Shown here: positions 7,622 through 14,246 of the stretch, piece after piece
Position numbering within the stretch: position 1 is the stretch's first letter
Layout: each line of letters starts with the position of its first letter
NCBI GenBank assembly: GCA_017615445.1
Contig: JAGAAD010000036.1
Span: 1 to 28,486, forward strand
Direction of reading: 5' to 3'
Origin: Bacteroidales bacterium
Lineage (GTDB): Bacteria; Bacteroidota; Bacteroidia; Bacteroidales; UBA932
DNA length: 28,486 nt
The notes under the pieces: generated by a model
What the model was told of the DNA's origin: nothing
What the model saw: the letters and a program-made list of their open reading frames with translations, nothing else
Database searches by the model: none
Translations under genes and position numbers: made by a program

Positions 7622-8983
7622 ATGAAAACGCTCAGAGTACTCTTCGCCTCGCTTCTCTTTGCGGCGGCGACAGTTGCGGCTTCCGCAGCCGGGAACACCC
7701 CGGTTATCGGCGCCGAGCGCGTGAAATGGTGGGATGCCGAATATCTCACCATCACCTGGGGCGGCGGCATCACACCCTTCTGGGGGAACAAATCCTCCGC
7801 ACGCGATGCCCGCACCTACATCCTCTCGATTCTGGACAGTCCGTCAAGGAACGACAACAAACTCTACTGGTCTCCCTGGGACCACGACATCTATCTCGGA
7901 TCGCGTGTGCTTGAAGTGGACGGCCGCAGCGCCTATGGCTGGAACTCGGACCGCTTCTACGATGCCCTCGCAGCGCCCGGGCAGCACACCCTGACCCTCG
8001 AGCATGTGGGCATCGGCGTCTATGAAGCCACCTGCGGCTACATCGACGTTCCCGCCTGGATGACAGCCGGCGGCTTCAATCCGTACTCCTGCAAGTGGAC
8101 CAGGACATCCTACAACCAGATGTCCGACCGCTTCAAGATCCGCATGGACAAAGATGTCGCCTGGAGAACCTTCAGCACCTTCGATTATTACTTCTCATCT
8201 GACGATGTCCTCGCAGACAAGGAGCTCTTCGACGTTATCTGCAAGATGCTTGAAGAGAACGGCCTGCACCGCGATCAGGACAACCCGGATGTGGTGTTCA
8301 CCCTGATCAAGGACGCGAACCAGAGCATAGACTACACCTATGTCCCCGAGACCCGCGAGCAGATCCAGACCGGAAGCACCAGCACCCCGATCTACGGCTA
8401 CAAAGGCGCCTATCTCGGCTCAGTGACGAAGAACAAGTATGAGACCGTCACCACCGGAGGCTACACCCAGAAGACCGCCTCCACTCAGGCCTACCTGGAA
8501 GTGAACTTCATGGAGACAAAACGGCTCGGCGAGAAGGTCCTCCCGCTCATCTGGCAGCTCAAGTACAACTACCACGAGCAGAGCCAGGCCAACATAGACC
8601 AGCTCTATGCAAACGCCATAACCTGGGTGGACTGGCCCATATGTGATGAAAAGGAAGAAAAGACCTCCGACTCCTGCACCAGGTTCTTCTACGGCGACAT
8701 TCCGCTCTACGATTTCGGCATTGTGCTGGACGCAGACGCAGTGGTGATCGGACTTGACAAAAACTCGGACGTGGTGAAAAAGAGCGGACTTCGCATCGGC
8801 GACCGCCTCCTCGGAATAGACGTTAAGCAGAGCACATCGCTTGACAAGTCCCGCAAGACTATGTATTCAGGAACTCTCACCGTGGACAGGGGCGGCAGCA
8901 CCAACAAGCTTGCCTTCTCAAAGTGTAAGCGCACCAAGTTCTTCGGCAAGATGACCTTCGCTTCCGGACGTGCAACCTTTTAA
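7622..8983 (+). CDS. Secreted protein with PDZ-like and DUF4136-like segments
   Basis: 453 residues with a type I signal peptide (cleavage likely after VAASAA). I do not recognise a named family for the whole protein. Residues about 85-140 (YLGSRVLEVDGRSAYGW...PGQHTLTLEHVG) and about 360-430 (DFGIVLDADAVV...GLRIGDRLLGIDVKQ...GTLTVDRGG) both resemble PDZ folds. The middle (AWRTFSTFDYYFSSDDVLADKEL to the IWQLKYN strand) looks like DUF4136, a lipocalin-like domain of envelope proteins. The closing phrase GLRIGDRLLGI is the clearest PDZ signature. It starts 3 bp after the nitroreductase stop and ends 6 bp before the barrel gene. Function is unknown; a periplasmic scaffold or partner of the barrel is possible. 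Confidence 0.75.
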   Translation: MKTLRVLFASLLFAAATVAASAAGNTPVIGAERVKWWDAEYLTITWGGGITPFWGNKSSARDARTYILSILDSPSRNDNKLYWSPWDHDIYLGSRVLEVDGRSAYGWNSDRFYDALAAPGQHTLTLEHVGIGVYEATCGYIDVPAWMTAGGFNPYSCKWTRTSYNQMSDRFKIRMDKDVAWRTFSTFDYYFSSDDVLADKELFDVICKMLEENGLHRDQDNPDVVFTLIKDANQSIDYTYVPETREQIQTGSTSTPIYGYKGAYLGSVTKNKYETVTTGGYTQKTASTQAYLEVNFMETKRLGEKVLPLIWQLKYNYHEQSQANIDQLYANAITWVDWPICDEKEEKTSDSCTRFFYGDIPLYDFGIVLDADAVVIGLDKNSDVVKKSGLRIGDRLLGIDVKQSTSLDKSRKTMYSGTLTVDRGGSTNKLAFSKCKRTKFFGKMTFASGRATF

Positions 8984-8989
8984 CCCCGT

Positions 8990-9697
8990 ATGACCATGAA
9001 AAGATTAGTTTTGATTCTCGCCCTTCTGGGCGTCTCGCTCGCGGGGTTTGCACAAAACCGCCAATACGCAACCTACGATCTTAACCAGAGCAAGGACAAG
9101 CTCTCCGAGATGTTCTACTGCGACAATGCGATGAGTATCGCTTTCGGCTACACCAACATGCAGTGGAAAGATCCCGCCGGCAATATAGCCCCTGGCGCAC
9201 CTGCCAACGGCTCGGCCGTGCACGGTTTCAAATATGAGTCTGATTTCCTCTGGGCATTGTGGGGCCCGCTCGCCCTCGATATCATCTGGCTGGGATACAA
9301 CGCCGGATTCGGCAGCTGGAACGGCGATTTCGCAGCCCATATGAGCTGGAACTGGGGCATCCTGCCCACCTTCAGCATGCATATCAACTACAACACCCAG
9401 CTTCGCCTCTATGCCGGCTACAAAGCCTATGTCGCTTTCTGCCTGGACGGCACGGATCCTTTCCCTCTGACCACCCTCAGCGACAATGTGGAGAGCATAG
9501 GAAAGCTCGGCTGGATCAACAAAACCATCGGCGGGGAGATCGTTTTCGACACCTTCGGCATCCGCGTCAGCTACGAAACCCCTCTCAACGGCCGTCTGAA
9601 GGACAGCTGGTATGCAAACACGGGAGTCAGCCGCGACGCCTACAACCCCGGCTACTACACCCTCAACCTCGGTGTGGTCTGGTGGTTTGAGCTATAG
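8990..9697 (+). CDS. Predicted outer-membrane beta-barrel protein
   Basis: 235 residues, starting MTMKRLVLILALLGV with a type I signal cleaved near GFAQ. The mature part is rich in aromatic, alternating strands (DNAMSIAFGYTNMQW, DFAAHMSWNWGILPTFSMHINYNTQLRLYAGYKAYVAF) and ends YYTLNLGVVWWFEL. A terminal strand with aromatics near the C-terminus is typical of BAM-assembled barrels. Start choice is between ATG 8990 and ATG 8996 (MKRLV); the second is equally plausible. It is the last gene of the nitroreductase operon, and a palindromic repeat begins 15 bp after its stop. No specific transport role can be assigned. Confidence 0.75.
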   Translation: MTMKRLVLILALLGVSLAGFAQNRQYATYDLNQSKDKLSEMFYCDNAMSIAFGYTNMQWKDPAGNIAPGAPANGSAVHGFKYESDFLWALWGPLALDIIWLGYNAGFGSWNGDFAAHMSWNWGILPTFSMHINYNTQLRLYAGYKAYVAFCLDGTDPFPLTTLSDNVESIGKLGWINKTIGGEIVFDTFGIRVSYETPLNGRLKDSWYANTGVSRDAYNPGYYTLNLGVVWWFEL

Positions 9698-9711
9698 TAG
9701 CCCGGGGGGGC

Positions 9712-9819
9712 CGTGGGGGCCAACCCCTTGACTATCAGTCAAATACGCAAATTAGGTGTGCCATTTTTGGCACACCTAATTTGCTTAACGGGCTGATTTA
9801 CAGAGAGTTGGCCCCCACG
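9712..9819. repeat. 108-bp palindromic repeat element, copy 1
   Basis: Terminal inverted repeats CGTGGGGGCCAAC / GTTGGCCCCCACG (9712-9724, 9807-9819; 13 bp, perfect) enclose a core palindrome GCAAATTAGGTGTGCC / GGCACACCTAATTTGC (9747-9762, 9769-9784; 16 bp, perfect) with loop ATTTTT. An inverted copy lies at 14100-14207 with about ten differences over 108 bp by eye. It resembles a MITE or REP-type non-autonomous element. Its core hairpin could also stop transcription of the operon ending at 9697. Confidence 0.85.
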
Positions 9820-9864
9820 CGCATTTTGATGGGGAGGAAAAAACGAGCACCCTTGGCGCTAAAA

Positions 9865-9892
9865 CTAATCCAGAATCACGAGCAGCGGGGCG
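9865..9892 (-). repeat. 28-bp inverted copy of the thiN 3' end
   Basis: Reverse-complemented, these 28 bases are identical to the last 28 bases of thiN including its TAG stop (14068-14095). The copy lies between palindromic element copy 1 and the end of hicB. A 45-bp stretch (9820-9864) separates it from the element, whereas at thiN only 4 bp separate the stop from the element. Confidence 0.9.
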
Positions 9893-9898
9893 ATAGAG

Positions 9899-10300
9899 TC
9901 AAACAAATTGAAGCGCCGTGAGACTGGCGGCGAAAGCTCTTACTCCGGCTGCTATTTTTGCCACGGTCTTCTTGGATGGCTTGCTTTGACCATGGAGATA
10001 ATGGCCAAGCTGTTTCTGGTTAATACCAGTTATGCGCTGCAGACCAGCTAGTGAAAACGCTTCACAGTATTCTGCAAGAAAACTGGCGGTGTCATAATAA
10101 AACTGGAAATCAATCTCCTCAAACACTCTGCCAATACTCCCATAGAATTCCTTGATTCCTTCATACGACTTCCGGAAGTCATCGATAGCTTCCTGCACGG
10201 TAGCTCCATCTCCGGTACATCCATAATCCAGTCCGGCCTCTTCCATATACGCAGAGAACCCGAATTCCGCTTTTTCGATATATACTTTTATCTGTTTCAT
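9899..10300 (-). CDS. hicB: Type II antitoxin HicB family
   Basis: 133 residues. The N-terminal half (KQIKVYIEKAEFGFSAYME, GCTGDGATVQEAIDDFRKSYEGI) is the HicB partial RNase H-like fold. The C-terminal part (FSLAGLQRITGINQKQLGHYLHGQSKPSKKT, about 81-111) is an XRE-type helix-turn-helix. It neutralises HicA and represses the operon. It starts 6 bp after the hicA stop. The two genes look less GC-rich than the flanking operons and lie beside a repeat element, both of which fit horizontal acquisition. An intact HTH and the promoter operator suggest the pair is functional. Confidence 0.92.
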   Translation of the reverse strand: MKQIKVYIEKAEFGFSAYMEEAGLDYGCTGDGATVQEAIDDFRKSYEGIKEFYGSIGRVFEEIDFQFYYDTASFLAEYCEAFSLAGLQRITGINQKQLGHYLHGQSKPSKKTVAKIAAGVRAFAASLTALQFV

Positions 10301-10306
10301 TTTTCT

Positions 10307-10495
10307 TTATTTCAATCCAGCATCTCTCATTATTTGATTTAGTGTCCCGCGAGGCACTTCTTGTGTTCCATGATTACTGAGTTTAAAGTACTTCTTTGTA
10401 ACTGGGCTATACCAGATGGGATGACCATTGGCCTGTGCCCCCGTGTCATAACACTTAATTGCTCTAAGCTTCCGTTTAAGTTCGGTGTATTTCAT
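10307..10495 (-). CDS. hicA: Type II toxin HicA, mRNA interferase
   Basis: 62 residues, the usual HicA length, with the double-stranded-RNA-binding-like pattern: MKYTELKRKLRAIKC helix, a GHPIWYSP strand carrying the likely catalytic His25, and the closing SNHGTQEVPRGTLNQIMRDAGL. HicA cleaves mRNA when HicB is lost. It is the first gene of the pair, 6 bp before hicB. The promoter -7 box ends 14 bp before the ATG, leaving a leader of only about 7 nt. Confidence 0.92.
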   Translation of the reverse strand: MKYTELKRKLRAIKCYDTGAQANGHPIWYSPVTKKYFKLSNHGTQEVPRGTLNQIMRDAGLK

Positions 10496-10508
10496 TGCCT
10501 CGGCACTT

Positions 10509-10539
10509 CAAAGGTAGTAATTTTTCTACTACTACCAAA
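10509..10539 (-). promoter_or_regulatory. hicAB promoter with internal operator
   Basis: Minus strand TTTG (10536-10539), 19-bp spacer, TACCTTTG (10509-10516), a perfect TAnnTTTG. The inverted repeat GGTAGTA / TACTACC (10513-10519, 10530-10536) spans the spacer and touches both boxes, so a bound HicB dimer would block RNA polymerase. This fits autoregulation of hicAB; the binding itself is inferred. Confidence 0.75.
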
Positions 10540-10619
10540 TAATAATATCATTTTTTCTACTTACTGGAAGGGTGATATTATCTATCCTCCTAAAGACTAT
10601 GGCAATGATATAACGAAAA

Positions 10620-11951
10620 TTAGAGTTTTCCCTGCTTCAGCGCTTCGACGTAGAGATCTATTCGTCGCAGCTCGGTAGGGATTTCGATCTGCTGGGGGCA
10701 GGCTTCGAGGCACTGCTTGCAGCCAATACAATGGTCGGCCTGACGCAATGTCGGGACGGCCTTGTTGTATTCAAGGAGGTACTTCTTGCGGGCCTTGGAG
10801 TAGTTCTTCTGATCGGGGCTGACCACATAGGTCCCCTCCCGGACGTTCCGGTTGTAGAACCTGAAGATGCCGGGGATGTCGATGCCATAGGGGCAGGGCA
10901 TACAGTACTTGCAGTCCGTGCAGGGCACGAGCGGATACTCGTTCATCCGCTTGGCCACCTCCGCCAGCAGCGTGAAGTCCTCCTCGGCGAGCGGTTCGAA
11001 ATCCAGATAGGTCTCCAGATTGTCTTTCAGGTGCTCCAGATAGGTCATACCGCTGAGCACGGTGAGTACTTTCGGGAAGCTGCCCACGAAGCGGAAGGCC
11101 CAGGAGGCGATGCTCTTGTCCGGCTCGGCGGCCTTGAGCATGTCCGCCAGGGGCGCAGGCACGGATGCGAGCCTGCCGCCGAGCAGGGGCTCCATTATCA
11201 CCACCGGGATGTCCATTTCGGCCAGCCGCTCATACATGTATTTCGCATCCACGTCGCGAACGGCGTAGTTCCAGTCGTTGTAGTTCATCTGGATCTGCAC
11301 GAAATCCCAATGGTACTTGTCGTGCAGGGCCAAAAGTTCGTCAAACCCTTCACGTGGGCCGTGGAACGAGAAGCCGAGATTGAGTATGCGTCCGGCTTCG
11401 CGCTCCTGCGCGAAATAGTCCACCAGATGCGTGTCCTCGAAGCGCGTCTTGAACTCGTCGTAGCCGCTGATGGAGTGCAGCAGATAATAGTCCAGATGGT
11501 CCGTCTCGAAATTCTCCAGAGATTGGAGGTACATCTTCTTGCCCTGTTCGAAGGAGTACGGGCCGCGGAAGTTCGAGCATTTTGTGGCGATAATGTAGCT
11601 CTCGCGCGGGTGCCTCAGCAGCGCCAGCGCCGTGGCGCGTTCTGACTTGCCGCGCAGATACACCGGCGCGGAGTCGTAGTAGTTCACGCCGTGCGCGAGG
11701 GCATAGTCCACCATCTCATTGACGGCTTCCTGATCGATCTCGCCGTCTTTCATAGGCCAGCGCATGGCGCCATAGCCGAGCAGGCTGACACCAGGATAGT
11801 TCTGGGCCATGTGCTCAGGGCCGAGCGCCTGCTTCGTGAGGGGCGCCGCCTCGCCAGAAACGCGAGGGGTCGTGGTCCTGGGCGCGCAGGAGGCCAGCCC
11901 GGCAGAAGCCGCAGCGAGGCCTGATATCTTCAAAAACGATCTTCTATCCAT
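10620..11951 (-). CDS. Tat-exported aldo/keto reductase with C-terminal ferredoxin domain
   Basis: 443 residues. The N-terminus MDRRSFLKISGLAAASAGLASC is a twin-arginine signal, with a possible lipobox at Cys22. The aldo/keto reductase barrel spans about 50-330 with the catalytic tetrad visible: Asp93 and Tyr98 in YYDSAPVY, Lys124 in IATKCS and His159 in LLHSIS. A bacterial ferredoxin domain follows, with Cys344/347/350/353 and Cys408/411/414/418 motifs for two 4Fe-4S clusters. This AKR-ferredoxin family is common in anaerobes. Its start overlaps the stop of the upstream membrane iron-sulfur protein by 8 bp, implying translational coupling and probably electron exchange between the two. The substrate is unknown. 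Confidence 0.9.
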   Translation of the reverse strand: MDRRSFLKISGLAAASAGLASCAPRTTTPRVSGEAAPLTKQALGPEHMAQNYPGVSLLGYGAMRWPMKDGEIDQEAVNEMVDYALAHGVNYYDSAPVYLRGKSERATALALLRHPRESYIIATKCSNFRGPYSFEQGKKMYLQSLENFETDHLDYYLLHSISGYDEFKTRFEDTHLVDYFAQEREAGRILNLGFSFHGPREGFDELLALHDKYHWDFVQIQMNYNDWNYAVRDVDAKYMYERLAEMDIPVVIMEPLLGGRLASVPAPLADMLKAAEPDKSIASWAFRFVGSFPKVLTVLSGMTYLEHLKDNLETYLDFEPLAEEDFTLLAEVAKRMNEYPLVPCTDCKYCMPCPYGIDIPGIFRFYNRNVREGTYVVSPDQKNYSKARKKYLLEYNKAVPTLRQADHCIGCKQCLEACPQQIEIPTELRRIDLYVEALKQGKL

Positions 11952-13425
11952 CGTGTCTGACGTGTTTGGAGCGGCCGTTCACCCTGACCGCGCTTATCGG
12001 GCGCACGGGGCAGAGGTTCTCACACGCTCCGCAACCGATGCACAATTCTTCGTCCACGACCGGCATCTGTCTGCCGGCGCGGTTGGTCACCACCCTTATC
12101 GCGCCCACCGGGCAATGCCTGACGCAGTTCAGGCAATCGGTGCCCTGGCGCTGGAGGCAATCCTTATGGTAGACGTGGGCCACGCCCCAGCTGACTGCGA
12201 GTTTCTCGAACTTCGCGAGCGGTTCGATCGCGCCGGCGGGGCACACGGTCCCGCAGACGTTGCACTCGGGCCGGCAATAGCCGTCGGCATAGCTCATGCG
12301 CGGCTGCAGCAGATGTCCGAGGTCCGTGCTCGTTTTCAGCACGCCGTTCGGGCAGTTCGAGACGCAGAGCTGGCAGCCCGTGCAACGGTCGTAGAAGCGC
12401 TTCACGCTCTCGGCCCCCGGCGGCACCAGCGGCGTCTCACGCTCCGGGTCTTGTTTCGGAGTAATCGGCGCGAAACCACCGTGTAACTGCGCCTTCGCCT
12501 CCAGGCTCGTAAGGGCTAATCCACCTGCCAGGACCGCGGTCTTGCCGATGAAATCTCTTCTATCAGAGGGCTCATTGTCCTGCGGAGACGGGGATTGCCC
12601 CAGAGGCTTCGTTTTCTGGGACAACCCCGTCGAAGCAGCCCCCTTACGCCCCCACGCCCAGCGGAGCTTTATTCCGCCGGCGTCGCAGACTCCGATGCAG
12701 TCGAAGCAGTCCACGCAGCGCGAATGGTCGATCACTTTCCCGCCGGCGATGTCGATGCAGCCGGCGCGGCACTCGCGCTCGCACTTGCGGCATTCGACGC
12801 ACTTCTCCTGGTCGATCCCGATCCTGAACATGGCGAACCGGCTGACCAGTCCGAGCGCCGTTCCCACCGGGCAGACGTTCGAGCACCATGCCCGGCCGTA
12901 GATCCAGCTGAGCACCAGCAGCCCGACGAAGGTCACGCCCGCCACCGCGATCAGCGGCCATGCGAGCGATTTGCCTGCCGCCACGGCGACCATCCTACCG
13001 TAGGCGGAGTACGGTGCCACGAGCAGCACCACCCCCTGGATTCCGGCGGCGATGCATATAACTATTAAGGCCAGCACTCCGTAGCGCAGCCACTTCCTCT
13101 CTTTATGGTAGACGAAATGCTTTGCGGGCGATTTTTTGTGGGCTTTCGCGTAGGCTTTTTTCGTCAGCTTCGAGTAGACTCTGCGGAGCCAGATGATGAT
13201 GTCCTGGAATACGCCGAGCGGGCAGACGACCGAGCAGTAGATGCGACCCATGATCAGAGTCACGGCCAGCACTCCGGCTATCACCGCTATATTCAGGCCC
13301 AGCACAGCCGGGAGAAACTGGAGTTTTGCCATCCAGCCCCACCAATCCGTGCCGATTCCGGTGAAGAGCAGCGTGATTCCCACTATGAACAGCGCCGCCA
13401 GTAAGATTCGGGTTTTGCGTAACAT
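11944..13425 (-). CDS. NapH/NapG-like membrane iron-sulfur protein with internal Tat motif
   Basis: 493 residues. The N-terminal part (1-200) has about four membrane segments (7-24, 40-60, 113-137, 155-177) and two CxxxCP motifs (Cys64/68 and Cys181/185), as in NapH/MauN-type quinol-oxidising proteins. Two 4Fe-4S motifs follow (Cys209/212/215/219 and Cys237/240/243/247). After a linker comes SDRRDFIGK (287-295) and a hydrophobic stretch ending EAKA, a typical twin-arginine signal placed inside the chain. The C-terminal third is NapG-like with four more cysteine clusters (from 348, 384, 423 and 462). It looks like a natural NapH-NapG fusion. It should pass electrons from the quinone pool to a periplasmic partner, plausibly the coupled aldo/keto reductase. 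The promoter lies in the 31 bp shared with thiN. Confidence 0.88.
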   Translation of the reverse strand: MLRKTRILLAALFIVGITLLFTGIGTDWWGWMAKLQFLPAVLGLNIAVIAGVLAVTLIMGRIYCSVVCPLGVFQDIIIWLRRVYSKLTKKAYAKAHKKSPAKHFVYHKERKWLRYGVLALIVICIAAGIQGVVLLVAPYSAYGRMVAVAAGKSLAWPLIAVAGVTFVGLLVLSWIYGRAWCSNVCPVGTALGLVSRFAMFRIGIDQEKCVECRKCERECRAGCIDIAGGKVIDHSRCVDCFDCIGVCDAGGIKLRWAWGRKGAASTGLSQKTKPLGQSPSPQDNEPSDRRDFIGKTAVLAGGLALTSLEAKAQLHGGFAPITPKQDPERETPLVPPGAESVKRFYDRCTGCQLCVSNCPNGVLKTSTDLGHLLQPRMSYADGYCRPECNVCGTVCPAGAIEPLAKFEKLAVSWGVAHVYHKDCLQRQGTDCLNCVRHCPVGAIRVVTNRAGRQMPVVDEELCIGCGACENLCPVRPISAVRVNGRSKHVRHDG

Positions 13426-13432
13426 ATCTTTT

Positions 13433-13440
13433 CAAAGATA
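13433..13440 (-). promoter_or_regulatory. -7 box for the iron-sulfur/AKR operon
   Basis: Minus strand TATCTTTG, a perfect TAnnTTTG, ends 8 bp before the ATG at 13425. No convincing TTG was seen 19-20 bp upstream. The transcript would be almost leaderless. Confidence 0.5.
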
Positions 13441-13444
13441 ATAA

Positions 13445-13452
13445 TAACTTTG
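13445..13452 (+). promoter_or_regulatory. -7 box for thiN
   Basis: Plus strand TAACTTTG, a perfect TAnnTTTG, ends 4 bp before the thiN ATG, so the start site would fall on or next to the start codon. The upstream TTTTG at 13413-13417 is too far away (27 bp) for the usual spacing. Confidence 0.5.
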
Positions 13453-13456
13453 TAAT

Positions 13457-14095
13457 ATGAACGTAGTTATTCTGGCGGCGGGAGAGTTTCCGCGAAAGGC
13501 TTATCCTCTTTATTTATTGAGAGAGGCGGATGCCGTGGTTTGTTGCGACGGAGCGTTGGCTTCCGCGTTGAAGCACGGCGTGCAGCCTATGGCGGTGGTA
13601 GGCGATATGGATTCCATTGCGCCTGCCGTGTTGAAGAAGTTCGAGGGCAAGGTCGTGAAGGTCGCCGAACAGGACGACAACGATCTGACCAAGGCTCTCC
13701 GGTATGTGCTGGAGGAGTTCCCAACGGTCTCTGAAATCACCATCCTCGGCGCAACCGGAAAGAGAGAAGCCCACACCATCGGCAATCTGTCTTTGCTGAT
13801 GGAATACGAAAAAACCTTCGGACTTTGCGACCACGGGGTGAATGTGCAGATAGTCTCGGACTACAGCACCGCTTTCGTTGTCGGCGATAGTTGCTCCCTG
13901 GCGCTCGGCGAAGGCCGTTCCGTGTCTTTTTTCACCTGCGACCAGTCCTTAAAAATAAAGTCCAGCGGCCTTCAGTGGCCCCTGGACTCTGTGGTTTTCG
14001 ACAATTGGTGGAAAGCGACCCTGAATCGCGCCACCTCCGACGAAATCTCCCTAAAATTCAACCACCCCGCCCCGCTGCTCGTGATTCTGGATTAG
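13457..14095 (+). CDS. thiN: Thiamine diphosphokinase
   Basis: 212 residues, usual length for the family. It has the N-terminal fold MNVVILAAGEFP, a VVCCDGA loop, the GDMDSI motif (49-54), the AEQDDNDLTKAL motif (71-81) that binds ATP and magnesium, TILGATGKREAHTIGNLSLL, and a C-terminal thiamine-binding beta domain (SGLQWPLDS). The enzyme transfers pyrophosphate from ATP to thiamine, making thiamine diphosphate in the cytosol. It is a single-gene unit, divergent from the iron-sulfur gene over 31 bp and convergent with the PorV-like gene. The message is probably leaderless. Its last nine coding bases plus the stop are part of a 16-bp sequence repeated at 14231-14246, and its last 28 bases recur inverted at 9865-9892. 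Confidence 0.95.
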   Translation: MNVVILAAGEFPRKAYPLYLLREADAVVCCDGALASALKHGVQPMAVVGDMDSIAPAVLKKFEGKVVKVAEQDDNDLTKALRYVLEEFPTVSEITILGATGKREAHTIGNLSLLMEYEKTFGLCDHGVNVQIVSDYSTAFVVGDSCSLALGEGRSVSFFTCDQSLKIKSSGLQWPLDSVVFDNWWKATLNRATSDEISLKFNHPAPLLVILD

Positions 14096-14102
14096 AACGC
14101 GT
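14087..14102 (+). repeat. 16-bp direct repeat, left copy
   Basis: CTGGATTAGAACGCGT, containing the thiN stop codon. An exact copy lies at 14231-14246, where it contains the stop codon of the convergent PorV-like gene. Reads as a target-site duplication flanking the inserted repeat element. Confidence 0.85.
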
Positions 14103-14207
14103 GGGGGATAACCATCTGTAAATCAGCCCGTTAAGCAAATTAGGTGTACCGTTTTTGGCACACCTAATTTGCGTATTTGACTGATAGTCAAGGGGTTGGC
14201 CCCCACG
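14100..14207. repeat. 108-bp palindromic repeat element, copy 2 (inverted)
   Basis: Same 108-bp length and layout as copy 1, in inverted orientation by its arms. Terminal repeats are CGTGGGGGATAAC / GTTGGCCCCCACG (two mismatches), and the core is GCAAATTAGGTGTACC / GGCACACCTAATTTGC (14135-14150, 14157-14172; one mismatch) with loop GTTTTT. It fills the gap between the convergent genes thiN and the PorV-like barrel and may end both transcripts. Confidence 0.85.
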
Positions 14208-14230
14208 GGGCACGAGCGCGGAGCTAAAAG

Positions 14231-14246
14231 CTGGATTAGAACGCGT
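14231..14246 (+). repeat. 16-bp direct repeat, right copy
   Basis: Exact second copy of CTGGATTAGAACGCGT. On the minus strand it supplies the last codons and stop of the PorV-like gene (GCG TTC TAA). Confidence 0.85.

Noticed and set aside
9701..9710. CCCGGGGGGG as part of a terminator
   Set aside because: No matching stem with a T-tract on the plus strand; the nearby core palindrome is the better structure, though it also lacks a T-tract.
10731..11645. 304-codon plus-strand frame opposite the aldo/keto reductase
   Set aside because: Antisense shadow of a well-supported gene; low-complexity translation with no family features.
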